Of a stretch of 8,660 nucleotides of DNA, positions 1-6,046 are shown in pieces. Position 1 is the first letter of the stretch. Each line of letters begins with the position of its first letter. The notes under the pieces are model-generated. The model made no database searches, was not told where the DNA came from, and saw only the letters and a program-made list of their open reading frames with translations. A program made the translations under genes and the position numbers. Source of the stretch: Candidatus Bathyarchaeota archaeon. GTDB taxonomy: Archaea; Thermoproteota; Bathyarchaeia; 40CM-2-53-6. Location: the NCBI GenBank assembly GCA_005888675.1, contig VBBA01000014.1, positions 1 to 8,660 on the forward strand. The letters run 5' to 3'.

Positions 1-1561
1 AGAAAGAACCAAAGTCAAACCACAGACTCTGGACTACCTGTAAAGCGCCTCTACACTTCACGCGACATGCCACGACAACTCCACAAGACATTGGGTGAAC
101 CGGGGAAGTATCCGTTCACCCGCGGAATCTATGATGAAATGTACCGCGCTAAACTCTGGACGATGCGTCAGTACACGGGCTTCGGATCCGCGCAGGAGAC
201 GAACAATCGTTTCAAGTATCTGATATCTCACGGCGAGACCGGACTCAGCACCGCGTTCGACCTCCCGACACAACTCGGTCTTGATTCTGACAATCCCCGA
301 TCAGCCGGAGAGGTAGGCCGTGTAGGCGTAGCAGTCAGCAGCTTGGCGGATATGCGACGCCTCTTCGACGGGATCAGTCTCGACAAGGTCAGTACGAGCA
401 TGACAATCAATGCCACGGCACCGATACTATTCTCACTATACGCCGCGGTCGGCGTTGAGCAAGGTGTCTCCCTTGAATCCTTGAGAGGGACCACGCAGAA
501 TGATATCTTGAAAGAATACATCGCACGCAACACGTACGTCTATCCTCCGGAACGATCACGCCGCACGCAATACGCCACACTGGCACCCAATCAGCATCAG
601 CGGCTACCATCTTCGAGAATCCGGAGCAAATGCCGTCCAAGAACTAGGCTTCACTTTTGCAAACGCGATCGAGTATGTCGAGCACACTTTGAAGAGGGGA
701 CTGAAGGTCGACCAATTTGCTCCACAATTATCCTTCTTCTTTGCTTGTCGGAACGATTTCTTGGAGGAAGTTGCGAAATTCCGAGCTGCCAGAAGATTAT
801 GGTCCAGAATCATGAGGGACCGATTCAAGGCAAGAGATCCGGAATCGTCGAAACTCAGATTCCACGCTCAGACGAGCGGCGAAACCTTGACAGCGCAACA
901 GCCCGACAATAACGTCGCCCGAGTAGCATTGCAAGCTTTGGCGGCGATCTTCGGAGGTGCACAATCGCTACATACTAATTCACGGGACGAGGCCCTCTCG
1001 CTACCAACCGAAGAATCAGTCAGGATTGCACTGAGGACCCAGCAGATAATCGCATACGAATCAGGAGTGACGAAGACTGTTGATCCACTAGGCGGAAGCT
1101 ACTATGTCGAACACCTGACCAAGACGATCGAAGATGATGCGACTGATCTCCTTCAGCAAGTGGAAAAATTAGGTGGAGCAAAGCAAGCGATAGAATCAGG
1201 GTTTGTCCATCGAGAGATCCAGAATAGTGCATATGCCTTGCAGAAGAGTGTGGACGAGGGCCGTACAGTGATAGTCGGAGTCAACAAGTTCACAGAGGGC
1301 GCCGAGAAACCTCCCGAGATTCAAAGAATAGACCCGAAGCTTGAACAGGCTCAGATCGATCGATTGAGAAGGTTCAGAGAAGAAAGAGACAATATGAAAG
1401 TTAGGAGTATGCTGTCCCAACTTGAGAAATCAGCAAAGTCAGAGAAGAAGAATCTGATCCCGGACATATTGAGTGCTGTTCGAGCAGATTGCACACTCGG
1501 TGAAATTAGTGATGTTCTAAGAAGTGTCTATGGGGAATATCGTGTCCGGATTGCGATGTAG
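1..1561 (+). pseudogene. mcmA1: Methylmalonyl-CoA mutase large subunit, 5'-partial and frameshifted
   Basis: This is the catalytic TIM-barrel subunit of B12-dependent methylmalonyl-CoA mutase, which interconverts methylmalonyl-CoA and succinyl-CoA; in archaea the B12-binding domain is usually a separate gene. The frame is open from base 1, and the codons before the ATG at 67 still match the family (VKRLYTSRD), so the true start lies left of the window. Counting from that ATG, Tyr36 (RQYTGF, bases 172-174) and Arg154 (ARNTYVYPP, 526-528) match Tyr89 and Arg207 of the Propionibacterium enzyme. The Tyr favours methylmalonyl-CoA over isobutyryl-CoA mutase, which has Phe there. After PPE (552) homology jumps to the +2 frame at about 554 (HAARNTPHW, then SGYH with the His codon at 608) and runs intact to the TAG at 1559. 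The Arg-to-His distance is 82 nt where the family has 111, so 29 nt are missing. The first frame stays open by chance to 912. The flanks are well conserved, so this is either a recent lesion or a sequence error. Confidence 0.9.
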
Positions 1562-1592
1562 ATCGATGTTATCTTGATTCTTCGAGAGAACC

Positions 1593-2534
1593 TTAGGGCT
1601 TGGTTCGCCTTCGAGAACCTCTATACCAGAGTATCCCAATAAGTGCAATTGCCGCAATGATTGCAGCGGCTCCTATGTCAAGCAAGTAACCCGAAATAGG
1701 GGCATTTGCATTTGATGACGTAACGTTGACGGTCACAGTAGCGGTGTGTGTTAGTGTCCCGTTCGTTGCCGTCACTACTGCCTGATAAGGTCCTACTTGG
1801 GAAGCTACTGCTTCGTATCCTCCTGGTCGGTAAGCTCCTGTGGGCCCGGTTGTGGACGCGTTTACTGTTAGGACGGAGGTAACTGTGGCACCAGAAGTCA
1901 ACGTAACTGCTGTAGGTTTTAGACTCCATGCGAGACCTGAAGATTGAGCGTTTGTCGACAACGTCAATGGTCCGCTGAAACCGTTCAGACTGGTGAGGGT
2001 AACGGTCGAAATGACTGAACTTCCCTGCTGGACGGTCATGCTAGTGGGGTTCGATGAGATAGAGAAGTCTGGCGTGGGCGGAGTAGCGCTGACGATGAAT
2101 TGTCCAGTCATCGCACTCCGATGAATTGTACAAAAGTACGTGTAGGTGCCCGGCGTTGTGGGTGCGTTGAAAGGAAAAGTCGTGCCCGCAGTAGAACTTG
2201 TGAACATAGGAGACTGTGTTGCAAGCTCCGAACCTTGGCATACATAGTCCGGGGTCGACTCATAGTCGACGCAGAACTGATGGGGTCTGCCATCCGCAGA
2301 GAAGAGCGTCAAAGAAACCGACTCGCCTGGTTGCACTGTCAGAGTTGGTCCCGGTTGGCTTATCGACGAAGACGTAGTTCCCCAACCTCCAGGGGAGAAG
2401 CTGCCGTAAAGAGTGAAGGATGCCCCAGCTGCCGGATGTGGAATAATGATCTTCGGAACTGGAAGAGCAGAAGAGTAGACGGCGGCTAAGAGAGTGATCG
2501 AGAGAACCAATCTGAAAGCTTGAAACTTCTTCAG
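1593..2534 (-). CDS. Membrane-anchored cupredoxin (plastocyanin-like) with Ig-like domain
   Basis: This is a predicted cell-surface type 1 copper protein, probably an electron carrier or copper-binding protein outside the membrane. From the CTG start the 313-residue order is: KK-containing signal peptide (about 1-25), plastocyanin-like domain (about 30-150), a Ser/Thr-rich Ig-like beta domain (about 155-270), a hydrophobic helix (about 287-303) and a basic RRR-containing tail that should face the cytoplasm. Likely copper ligands are His85 (GRPHQF), Cys135 and His138 (YFCTIH) and Met142. Two more cysteines, 88 and 99, could form a disulfide. I chose CTG at 2534 because AAGGAGGG (2543-2550) sits 8 nt upstream and the added eight residues supply the charged start of a signal peptide. 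The alternative TTG at 2510 gives 305 residues, lacks that charge and is too far from the Shine-Dalgarno. The gene ends 31 nt from the mutase gene, facing it. The redox partner is not visible here. Confidence 0.85.
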   Translation of the reverse strand: MKKFQAFRLVLSITLLAAVYSSALPVPKIIIPHPAAGASFTLYGSFSPGGWGTTSSSISQPGPTLTVQPGESVSLTLFSADGRPHQFCVDYESTPDYVCQGSELATQSPMFTSSTAGTTFPFNAPTTPGTYTYFCTIHRSAMTGQFIVSATPPTPDFSISSNPTSMTVQQGSSVISTVTLTSLNGFSGPLTLSTNAQSSGLAWSLKPTAVTLTSGATVTSVLTVNASTTGPTGAYRPGGYEAVASQVGPYQAVVTATNGTLTHTATVTVNVTSSNANAPISGYLLDIGAAAIIAAIALIGILWYRGSRRRTKP

Positions 2535-2542
2535 CGAACGGT

Positions 2543-2550
2543 CCCTCCTT
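2543..2550 (-). promoter_or_regulatory. Strong Shine-Dalgarno that decides the cupredoxin start
   Basis: On the minus strand this reads AAGGAGGG, a near-perfect complement to the 16S rRNA 3' end. Its distance to the in-frame CTG at 2534 is 8 nt, the optimal spacing. The next candidate start, TTG at 2510, is more than 30 nt away. No ATG or GTG lies in frame between them. Confidence 0.65.
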
Positions 2551-2613
2551 ACCTGACCAAGATCACCCTTACCCCTGAATATCTTCCTATGCCAGAAATC
2601 AACACAAATCTCA

Positions 2614-2641
2614 CGCTAATGTATTAGCGGTGTATTAGCGG
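2614..2641. repeat. Inverted plus tandem direct repeat in a divergent promoter region
   Basis: CGCTAAT and ATTAGCG form a perfect 7-bp inverted repeat with a 2-bp centre (2614-2629). The 11-bp unit TGTATTAGCGG is repeated exactly in tandem (2620-2630 and 2631-2641), so the half-site ATTAGCG occurs twice in one direction and once inverted. It lies between the divergent cupredoxin and methyltransferase genes, about 20 nt upstream of the methyltransferase TATA-like box. A dimeric regulator binding site is the natural reading; the regulator is unknown. Confidence 0.5.
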
Positions 2642-2661
2642 TCTATGCGGAGTCAGGACTT

Positions 2662-2669
2662 CTTAACTA
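2662..2669 (+). promoter_or_regulatory. Weak TATA-like box of the methyltransferase gene
   Basis: CTTAACTA lies 25-32 nt upstream of the ATG at 2694. This is the spacing expected if transcription starts at or next to the start codon, giving a leaderless mRNA. No convincing Shine-Dalgarno precedes the ATG, which agrees. The match to the archaeal box A consensus is poor. Confidence 0.3.
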
Positions 2670-2693
2670 CCAGACCCATGTGAAGTAGGAAAA

Positions 2694-3533
2694 ATGGCAA
2701 CGACCTACCCGCGAGACGATTCATCGTTCACACACTACACAAGAATGGCCCGGTACTACGACATAATCTACTCGAAAATTCTCGACTACAGTTCACAGGC
2801 CGATTATCTAGAAAGAATAATTGCAAAACACAAGGATCAGAAAAGACCAGGTTCAATTTTGGATGTTGCTTGTGGCACAGGAAACTATACTTTCATTTTT
2901 GCAGAACGAGGATGGAAGGCGACAGGGATCGACATCTCCAATGAAATGATCCGAATTGCGACCGAGAAGGCTGCCAAAAAGACCAATCCGCGATTTCTCC
3001 TGATGGATATGCGAAAAATCGAGCTTCAAGAAAAATATGATGTTGCAACCGTTCTCTTCGGCGGATTCGGCTACTTACTTGAACATGAAGAAGTCGAGAA
3101 TTTCCTTGCGGGCGTGGAAAAACGACTCGGGCCACGCGCATTATTGATCTTCGACTTCTGGCAAAACTCTGCAATATTCCCTGCTGCTTCGCGTCCCTCT
3201 GGACACACGAGCTGGGATAGGAGTGAGGATGATGATAGATTGATAATCCGGTTGCATACTAGCAAATACAACGCGCAGAGTAACATTCTCAATGTGCAGT
3301 TTGACTTCTACATTCTCGACACAAAGGGAAAGAAGCCGGTCGACAATTTCTCAGAAACTCATCAGACAAAGACCTATGCGATTTCACACATTCAGGAGCT
3401 TCTTGAGCGAAACAAACTCAAAGCTCTTGCATTCTACGACGGCGACATAGGGAAGTCAAAGAAGGATGAGCCAAAGGATGCGTCTTTCGGTACGTTTCGA
3501 GTTCTGGCAGTCGCAACGCCTACCAGTCGATAA
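2694..3533 (+). CDS. Class I SAM-dependent methyltransferase, substrate unknown
   Basis: This 279-residue protein has a Rossmann-fold methyltransferase core. Motif I is ILDVACGTGNY (about 55-65), the acidic end of strand 2 is Asp80 in TGIDIS, and an MDM segment with Asp105 fits the adenine-side motif. FGGFGYL (about 122-128) fits the motif IV region. The first 50 residues (YYDIIYS and following) form the helical cap typical of small-molecule methyltransferases of the UbiE/YcgJ type. The C-terminal half, with strand-like stretches such as NVQFDFYIL, is probably the acceptor-binding part. I cannot name the acceptor. ATG 2694 is the only start: a TAA lies in frame at 2664-2666 with no start codon between. 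The gene is divergent from the cupredoxin gene and followed by a hairpin, so it is probably transcribed alone. Confidence 0.85.
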   Translation: MATTYPRDDSSFTHYTRMARYYDIIYSKILDYSSQADYLERIIAKHKDQKRPGSILDVACGTGNYTFIFAERGWKATGIDISNEMIRIATEKAAKKTNPRFLLMDMRKIELQEKYDVATVLFGGFGYLLEHEEVENFLAGVEKRLGPRALLIFDFWQNSAIFPAASRPSGHTSWDRSEDDDRLIIRLHTSKYNAQSNILNVQFDFYILDTKGKKPVDNFSETHQTKTYAISHIQELLERNKLKALAFYDGDIGKSKKDEPKDASFGTFRVLAVATPTSR

Positions 3534-3551
3534 CTCTGGAAGAGAGGCATA

Positions 3552-3571
3552 GCACTAGCGTTTGCTGGTGC
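3552..3571 (+). terminator. Hairpin after the methyltransferase gene, possible terminator
   Basis: GCACTAGC (3552-3559) pairs with GCTGGTGC (3564-3571) around a GTTT loop. This gives an 8-bp stem with one G-U pair in RNA. It starts 19 nt after the TAA stop, and the following bases (GCTTTGCAACCTTTG) are moderately U-rich. Archaeal termination depends more on U-tracts than hairpins, so a processing or stability role is equally possible. Confidence 0.4.
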
Positions 3572-3582
3572 GCTTTGCAACC

Positions 3583-3590
3583 TTTGTATA
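3583..3590 (+). promoter_or_regulatory. TATA-like box of the HD phosphohydrolase gene
   Basis: TTTGTATA lies 32-39 nt upstream of the TTG at 3622, which would place the transcription start about 10 nt before the start codon. It directly follows the hairpin of the upstream gene, which suggests that the HD gene has its own promoter. Confidence 0.4.
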
Positions 3591-3621
3591 AGAACAAGGT
3601 GAACGGACGGAATCGAGTTTC

Positions 3622-4920
3622 TTGTCTGTTTCCGCGCGCAGGAAATCTGCACAGGACTATTACGGTTTCATCAAGGATCCCATTCACGGTTACGTTCGGA
3701 TCACTCAGACTGAGAAAGCGATTATCGACACTCGTCCGTTGCAGCGCCTCCGTCGAATCAGGCAATTAGCCGGTTCGGAATACGTCTACCCAGCAGCTAA
3801 CCACACGCGATTCGAGCACGTACTCGGTGCGATGTATCTTGCGGGGGTTTTGGCAGATACACTGCCCACGGATTTGCCGTTACAGGAAAGGCATGAGCTC
3901 AGAATTGCAGCATTGATCCATGACATTGGGCACGGCCCGTTCTCGCACGTCTTCGAGCCATTAATGATGAAGTATCTTCGGAAGACGCATGAGGACTTAG
4001 TTCCCTGGCTTGTTTCCAAAACGGAGTTAGCCGATGTTTTAGAGAAGCGAGGTTTCGACTCGAAGAGAATGGGTCGATTGGCAGTCGGCCACGTTGGAGA
4101 TCGTAGGCGTCCGTACCTTGACCAGGTCATAAGCAGTAGTATCGACGTTGACAAGATGGACTTTCTAGTCCGAGACTCTTTCCACACCGGAGCAGGTTAT
4201 GGGTCGATAGATGTCTATCGCTTACTCTACTCGATGGACATTTTGGATGGGAACCTGGCGGTGGACGGGACCGCGATTGCCGCTCTCGAGAGTTTCCTCC
4301 TCGCTAGGATAGAGTCGTTTCGTACGATATACTTCCACAGGGCCTCAAGGGCAGTCCAGATCATGCTCGTCAAGGCGTTGGAAGCGGCTAAGGACGAGTT
4401 AGAGCTGTTGAACTTCGATGACCCCGAAGGCTTTCTACGGCTTGACGATTACAGCGTATGGACAGGTCTCAAGGAATGTAGGAAATCTCGGGCAATAATG
4501 ATCGACCTTGAGTTGAGACGTTTGCTGAAATGCACTTATGAGCGAACGGTCTATGCGACCGAGGAACTAGTTTCCAACGTGATAACAAAACAGACCGTTA
4601 GGGATGACATTCAGAAGGAGATAGCTCATAAGGCCAAGGTCCCTGAGGAAGACGTGATAATAGACGTGCCGACCCAGCCGTCCGTTCCGTATCATCGTAC
4701 GGTTGAGATTCAGCCTCTCGATATTCCTGTCTTCCTACGCCTCTCCCACGGAAGGAAAAGGAAGGCCCAATTGGCAGAAGTGTCAAGGATCGGCTTCGTT
4801 CTCCAAGCCTTCATGAACATAATCCGCGTTTACACTAAGGAGAAGTATCGCGATCGTGTTGAGCAGGTGTCGAAGCAGATTCTGGGAGAGACACCAGTTT
4901 CTGCAAAAATATCCGTATAG
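3622..4920 (+). CDS. HD-domain phosphohydrolase, COG1078/SAMHD1-like
   Basis: This is a metal-dependent phosphohydrolase of the family that includes SAMHD1 and bacterial dNTP triphosphohydrolases. The likely activity is hydrolysis of nucleoside triphosphates, but the substrate is not shown by sequence. The N-terminus carries the family signature IKDPIHGY (17-24) and RLRRIRQL (42-49). Metal ligands are His66 (RFEHVLG), His100-Asp101 (IHDIGHGPFSH) and Asp177 (IDVDKMD). This matches His167, His206-Asp207 and Asp311 of SAMHD1. Phe181 stands where SAMHD1 has Tyr315. Helical regions follow to residue 432, a normal length for the family. TTG 3622 is the only usable start: an in-frame TAA lies at 3589-3591 and no ATG or GTG occurs before IKDPIHGY. 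The gene appears monocistronic. Confidence 0.9.
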   Translation: MSVSARRKSAQDYYGFIKDPIHGYVRITQTEKAIIDTRPLQRLRRIRQLAGSEYVYPAANHTRFEHVLGAMYLAGVLADTLPTDLPLQERHELRIAALIHDIGHGPFSHVFEPLMMKYLRKTHEDLVPWLVSKTELADVLEKRGFDSKRMGRLAVGHVGDRRRPYLDQVISSSIDVDKMDFLVRDSFHTGAGYGSIDVYRLLYSMDILDGNLAVDGTAIAALESFLLARIESFRTIYFHRASRAVQIMLVKALEAAKDELELLNFDDPEGFLRLDDYSVWTGLKECRKSRAIMIDLELRRLLKCTYERTVYATEELVSNVITKQTVRDDIQKEIAHKAKVPEEDVIIDVPTQPSVPYHRTVEIQPLDIPVFLRLSHGRKRKAQLAEVSRIGFVLQAFMNIIRVYTKEKYRDRVEQVSKQILGETPVSAKISV

Positions 4921-4945
4921 GAATACCCTGCGACAATTAAGCATC

Positions 4946-4978
4946 CTTGGGAAACCTGTACTATGCGTTAATCCCAAG
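4946..4978 (+). terminator. Stem-loop after the HD gene, possible terminator
   Basis: CTTGGGA (4946-4952) and TCCCAAG (4972-4978) can pair over a 19-nt loop, beginning 25 nt after the TAG stop. The stem is only 7 bp, the loop is long and no U-tract follows, so this is weak. The left arm overlaps a repeat related to the ATCCTA motifs further downstream. Confidence 0.25.
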
Positions 4979-5001
4979 AAGTTACACCAGCAATTTATTG
5001 C

Positions 5002-5028
5002 ATCCTAGGAAAAGAATCCTATATCCTA
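5002..5028 (+). promoter_or_regulatory. ATCCTA motif array over a TATA-like box, putative operator
   Basis: ATCCTA occurs at 5002-5007, 5016-5021 and 5023-5028. The copies start 14 and 7 nt apart, multiples of seven. TAGGA/TCCTA (5006-5010 and 5017-5021) is also an inverted pair. A related copy lies upstream: GCATCCTTGGGAAA (4941-4954) matches GCATCCTAGGAAAA (5000-5013) at 12 of 14 positions. The segment CCTATAT inside the array (5018-5024) could be the TATA box of the small gene starting at 5070. A regulator bound here would cover the promoter. The small gene encodes a ribbon-helix-helix-like protein, so self-repression is possible. Confidence 0.35.
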
Positions 5029-5069
5029 AGAAATCGGTGTTGGGCTGGTATTAGATAACGCCAAAGTTC

Positions 5070-5246
5070 ATGCAGACATTGGACGATTTCATCTACAAGG
5101 AACTAGAGAAGATAGCCAAGAAGCGAGGCATCACAATTCAAGAGTTGATCCGTGCAGTGATTGTGCCGGAATGGATCAATGGTCATGGAAATGGAAGTAA
5201 CGATCTCATGAAAGATCCGTCGACAAGATTGAACAATTGGCGTTAG
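5070..5246 (+). CDS. Small ribbon-helix-helix-like protein, 58 residues
   Basis: The ATG at 5070 opens a 58-codon frame ending in TAG. The first 35 residues look like a ribbon-helix-helix (MetJ/Arc/CopG-type) unit: a short strand-like start, then an amphipathic helix (LDDFIYKELEKIAKKRG), a turn (ITIQ) and a second helix (ELIRAVIVPEWI). The charged-hydrophobic pattern and the RG-I-T-Q-E-L-I-R turn are typical of such proteins in this part of the archaeal tree. The last 20 residues (GHGNGSNDLM and on) look disordered. Proteins of this type usually bind DNA as dimers and often repress their own gene, and repeated motifs do lie upstream. A role as an antitoxin is possible, but no toxin gene follows. 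It is too short to show a family match with certainty. Confidence 0.65.
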   Translation: MQTLDDFIYKELEKIAKKRGITIQELIRAVIVPEWINGHGNGSNDLMKDPSTRLNNWR

Positions 5247-5413
5247 AATCAAGAAAACCCATCAAAGTCTCGCACCTTTACTAGGAGCGAACGTCCACAC
5301 CAGAAACAACGCGTCAAACTGATTCTTACCTATTAAAGAGTCTCGGAATTCTAGCATAGCCCCGGCCTGTTACGCCGCGAATAATCCGCAGACATTGGCA
5401 TTCTTTCTATTCA
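5247..5413. other. Gene-free stretch between two small genes
   Basis: No convincing gene, RNA or repeat is seen. TATTAAAG at 5331-5338 resembles a TATA box on the plus strand and could serve the small membrane-protein gene starting at 5414, with a leader of about 50 nt. A short open segment at 5285-5353 (ending SYLLKSLGILA) has no start codon and no partner frame, so I do not call it. Confidence 0.4.
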
Positions 5414-5593
5414 GTGTCAAAATATGATAGCTCAAAGGTTACCTATGTCTACAAGAGTCGCGACGATATTCTATACCGTTTTGCAAACGGTGAGGATCAG
5501 GTGAGCGCCGAAACTATTGACAATGCAATGGCGCTACTAGCCCTGTCGGCCACGATCCTGGCCGTCATGGCCGGATTCATCCTTAACCTCTAA
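5414..5593 (+). CDS. Small C-terminally anchored membrane protein, 59 residues
   Basis: From GTG 5414 the frame gives a polar part of about 36 residues (KVTYVYKSRDDILYRFANG and an SAETIDN segment). It is followed by one strongly hydrophobic helix (about 38-58, ALLALSATILAVMAGFIL) ending two residues before the TAA. A soluble head plus a single helix at the very C-terminus is the layout of a tail-anchored protein. A T-rich tract follows the stop at once, as expected of a real 3' end. No Shine-Dalgarno is visible and GTG is the only start in the open frame, which begins after a TAG at 5351-5353. The last 57 bases overlap the end of the minus-strand PAC4-like gene. I do not recognise the family. 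Chance is not excluded. Confidence 0.5.
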   Translation: MSKYDSSKVTYVYKSRDDILYRFANGEDQVSAETIDNAMALLALSATILAVMAGFILNL

Positions 5594-5941
5594 TTTTTCT
5601 CTCGATAAATCAACACTCTTACCCTCCCCCCTAACCTTATCCAAAAGCTGAGAATACAGTCTCAACGCTTCTCCCTCCGACAATCTCGTGTTCAATGACA
5701 CTAGACTCATTCTATTGAACAAGGCCGCGGCACGTTCCGCAAGGGCACGTGCAGCAATCAGATACTTGCCCCCAAGAAGCACGCTAGAAGTGGTTGCTCC
5801 TCCTCTGAGTCCAGGAGTTGAAAATGCAAGTGTGCCAATCCTCATCGGCTCCTCGTAGAACAATACCAGCACCGCATTATCCATTAGAAGCATGCTGGCC
5901 TTATGCCTCACATCTCCACGTTCGATACTCGCCTCAAGCAT
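5537..5941 (-). CDS. PAC3/PAC4-like putative proteasome assembly chaperone
   Basis: This 134-residue protein has alternating beta strands and one long helix. From memory it resembles human proteasome assembly chaperone 4 (PSMG4): a strand pair around residues 8-31 (GDVRHKASMLLMDNAVLVLFYEE), then MRIGTLAFSTPG, TTSSVLLGG, and a helix-strand ALAERAAALFNRMSLVSLNT that parallels GLAQRLARKTNKQVFVSYNL of the human protein. PAC3-PAC4 pairs help build the proteasome alpha ring in eukaryotes. Its position 105 nt downstream of a PAC2-family gene on the same strand supports a proteasome role. The conserved part ends near residue 107; the last 25 residues are a charged Gly/Asp/Arg-rich tail that overlaps the opposite-strand small gene. 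The start is ATG 5941, since an in-frame TAG lies two codons upstream. The assignment rests on remembered similarity and context. Confidence 0.65.
   Translation of the reverse strand: MLEASIERGDVRHKASMLLMDNAVLVLFYEEPMRIGTLAFSTPGLRGGATTSSVLLGGKYLIAARALAERAAALFNRMSLVSLNTRLSEGEALRLYSQLLDKVRGEGKSVDLSREKLEVKDESGHDGQDRGRQG
5594..5602 (+). terminator. T-rich tract after the small membrane-protein gene
   Basis: TTTTTCTCT follows the TAA stop directly. Archaeal RNA polymerase terminates at such U-tracts without needing a hairpin. On the opposite strand these bases are coding for the PAC4-like tail. Confidence 0.4.
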
Positions 5942-6046
5942 CCACTAACGCCTGGCGAGGCAAGAATCTTCAGCTTCTAATAAGCCGGCCTAGAGGAGTA
6001 ATTCGAGATATTGTGGATGGCTCATGCCAGAATACTTGGAAAGATG

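Noticed and set aside
67..912. A single 281-residue protein from ATG 67 to 912.
   Set aside because: Only the first 162 residues match methylmalonyl-CoA mutase. The rest is out-of-frame translation of the same gene after the deletion, and the true start is upstream of the window.
1588..1606. GAACC/GGTTC stem between the mutase and cupredoxin stops as a bidirectional terminator.
   Set aside because: The stem is only 5 bp with a 9-nt loop, has no T-tract on either side and lies mostly inside the cupredoxin coding end.
5285..5353. An open segment ending SYLLKSLGILA, like the tail of a winged-helix regulator.
   Set aside because: It has no start codon, is bounded by TAG on both sides, and neither other frame continues it upstream, so a gene remnant cannot be supported.
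5939..6025. An in-frame N-terminal extension of the PAC4-like protein (ATG at 6025, MSHPQYLELLL) interrupted by two TAG codons, which could suggest pyrrolysine readthrough.
   Set aside because: TAG ends six of the ten genes called here, so it is the ordinary stop. The conserved protein core needs no extension, and no pyl gene is in the window.
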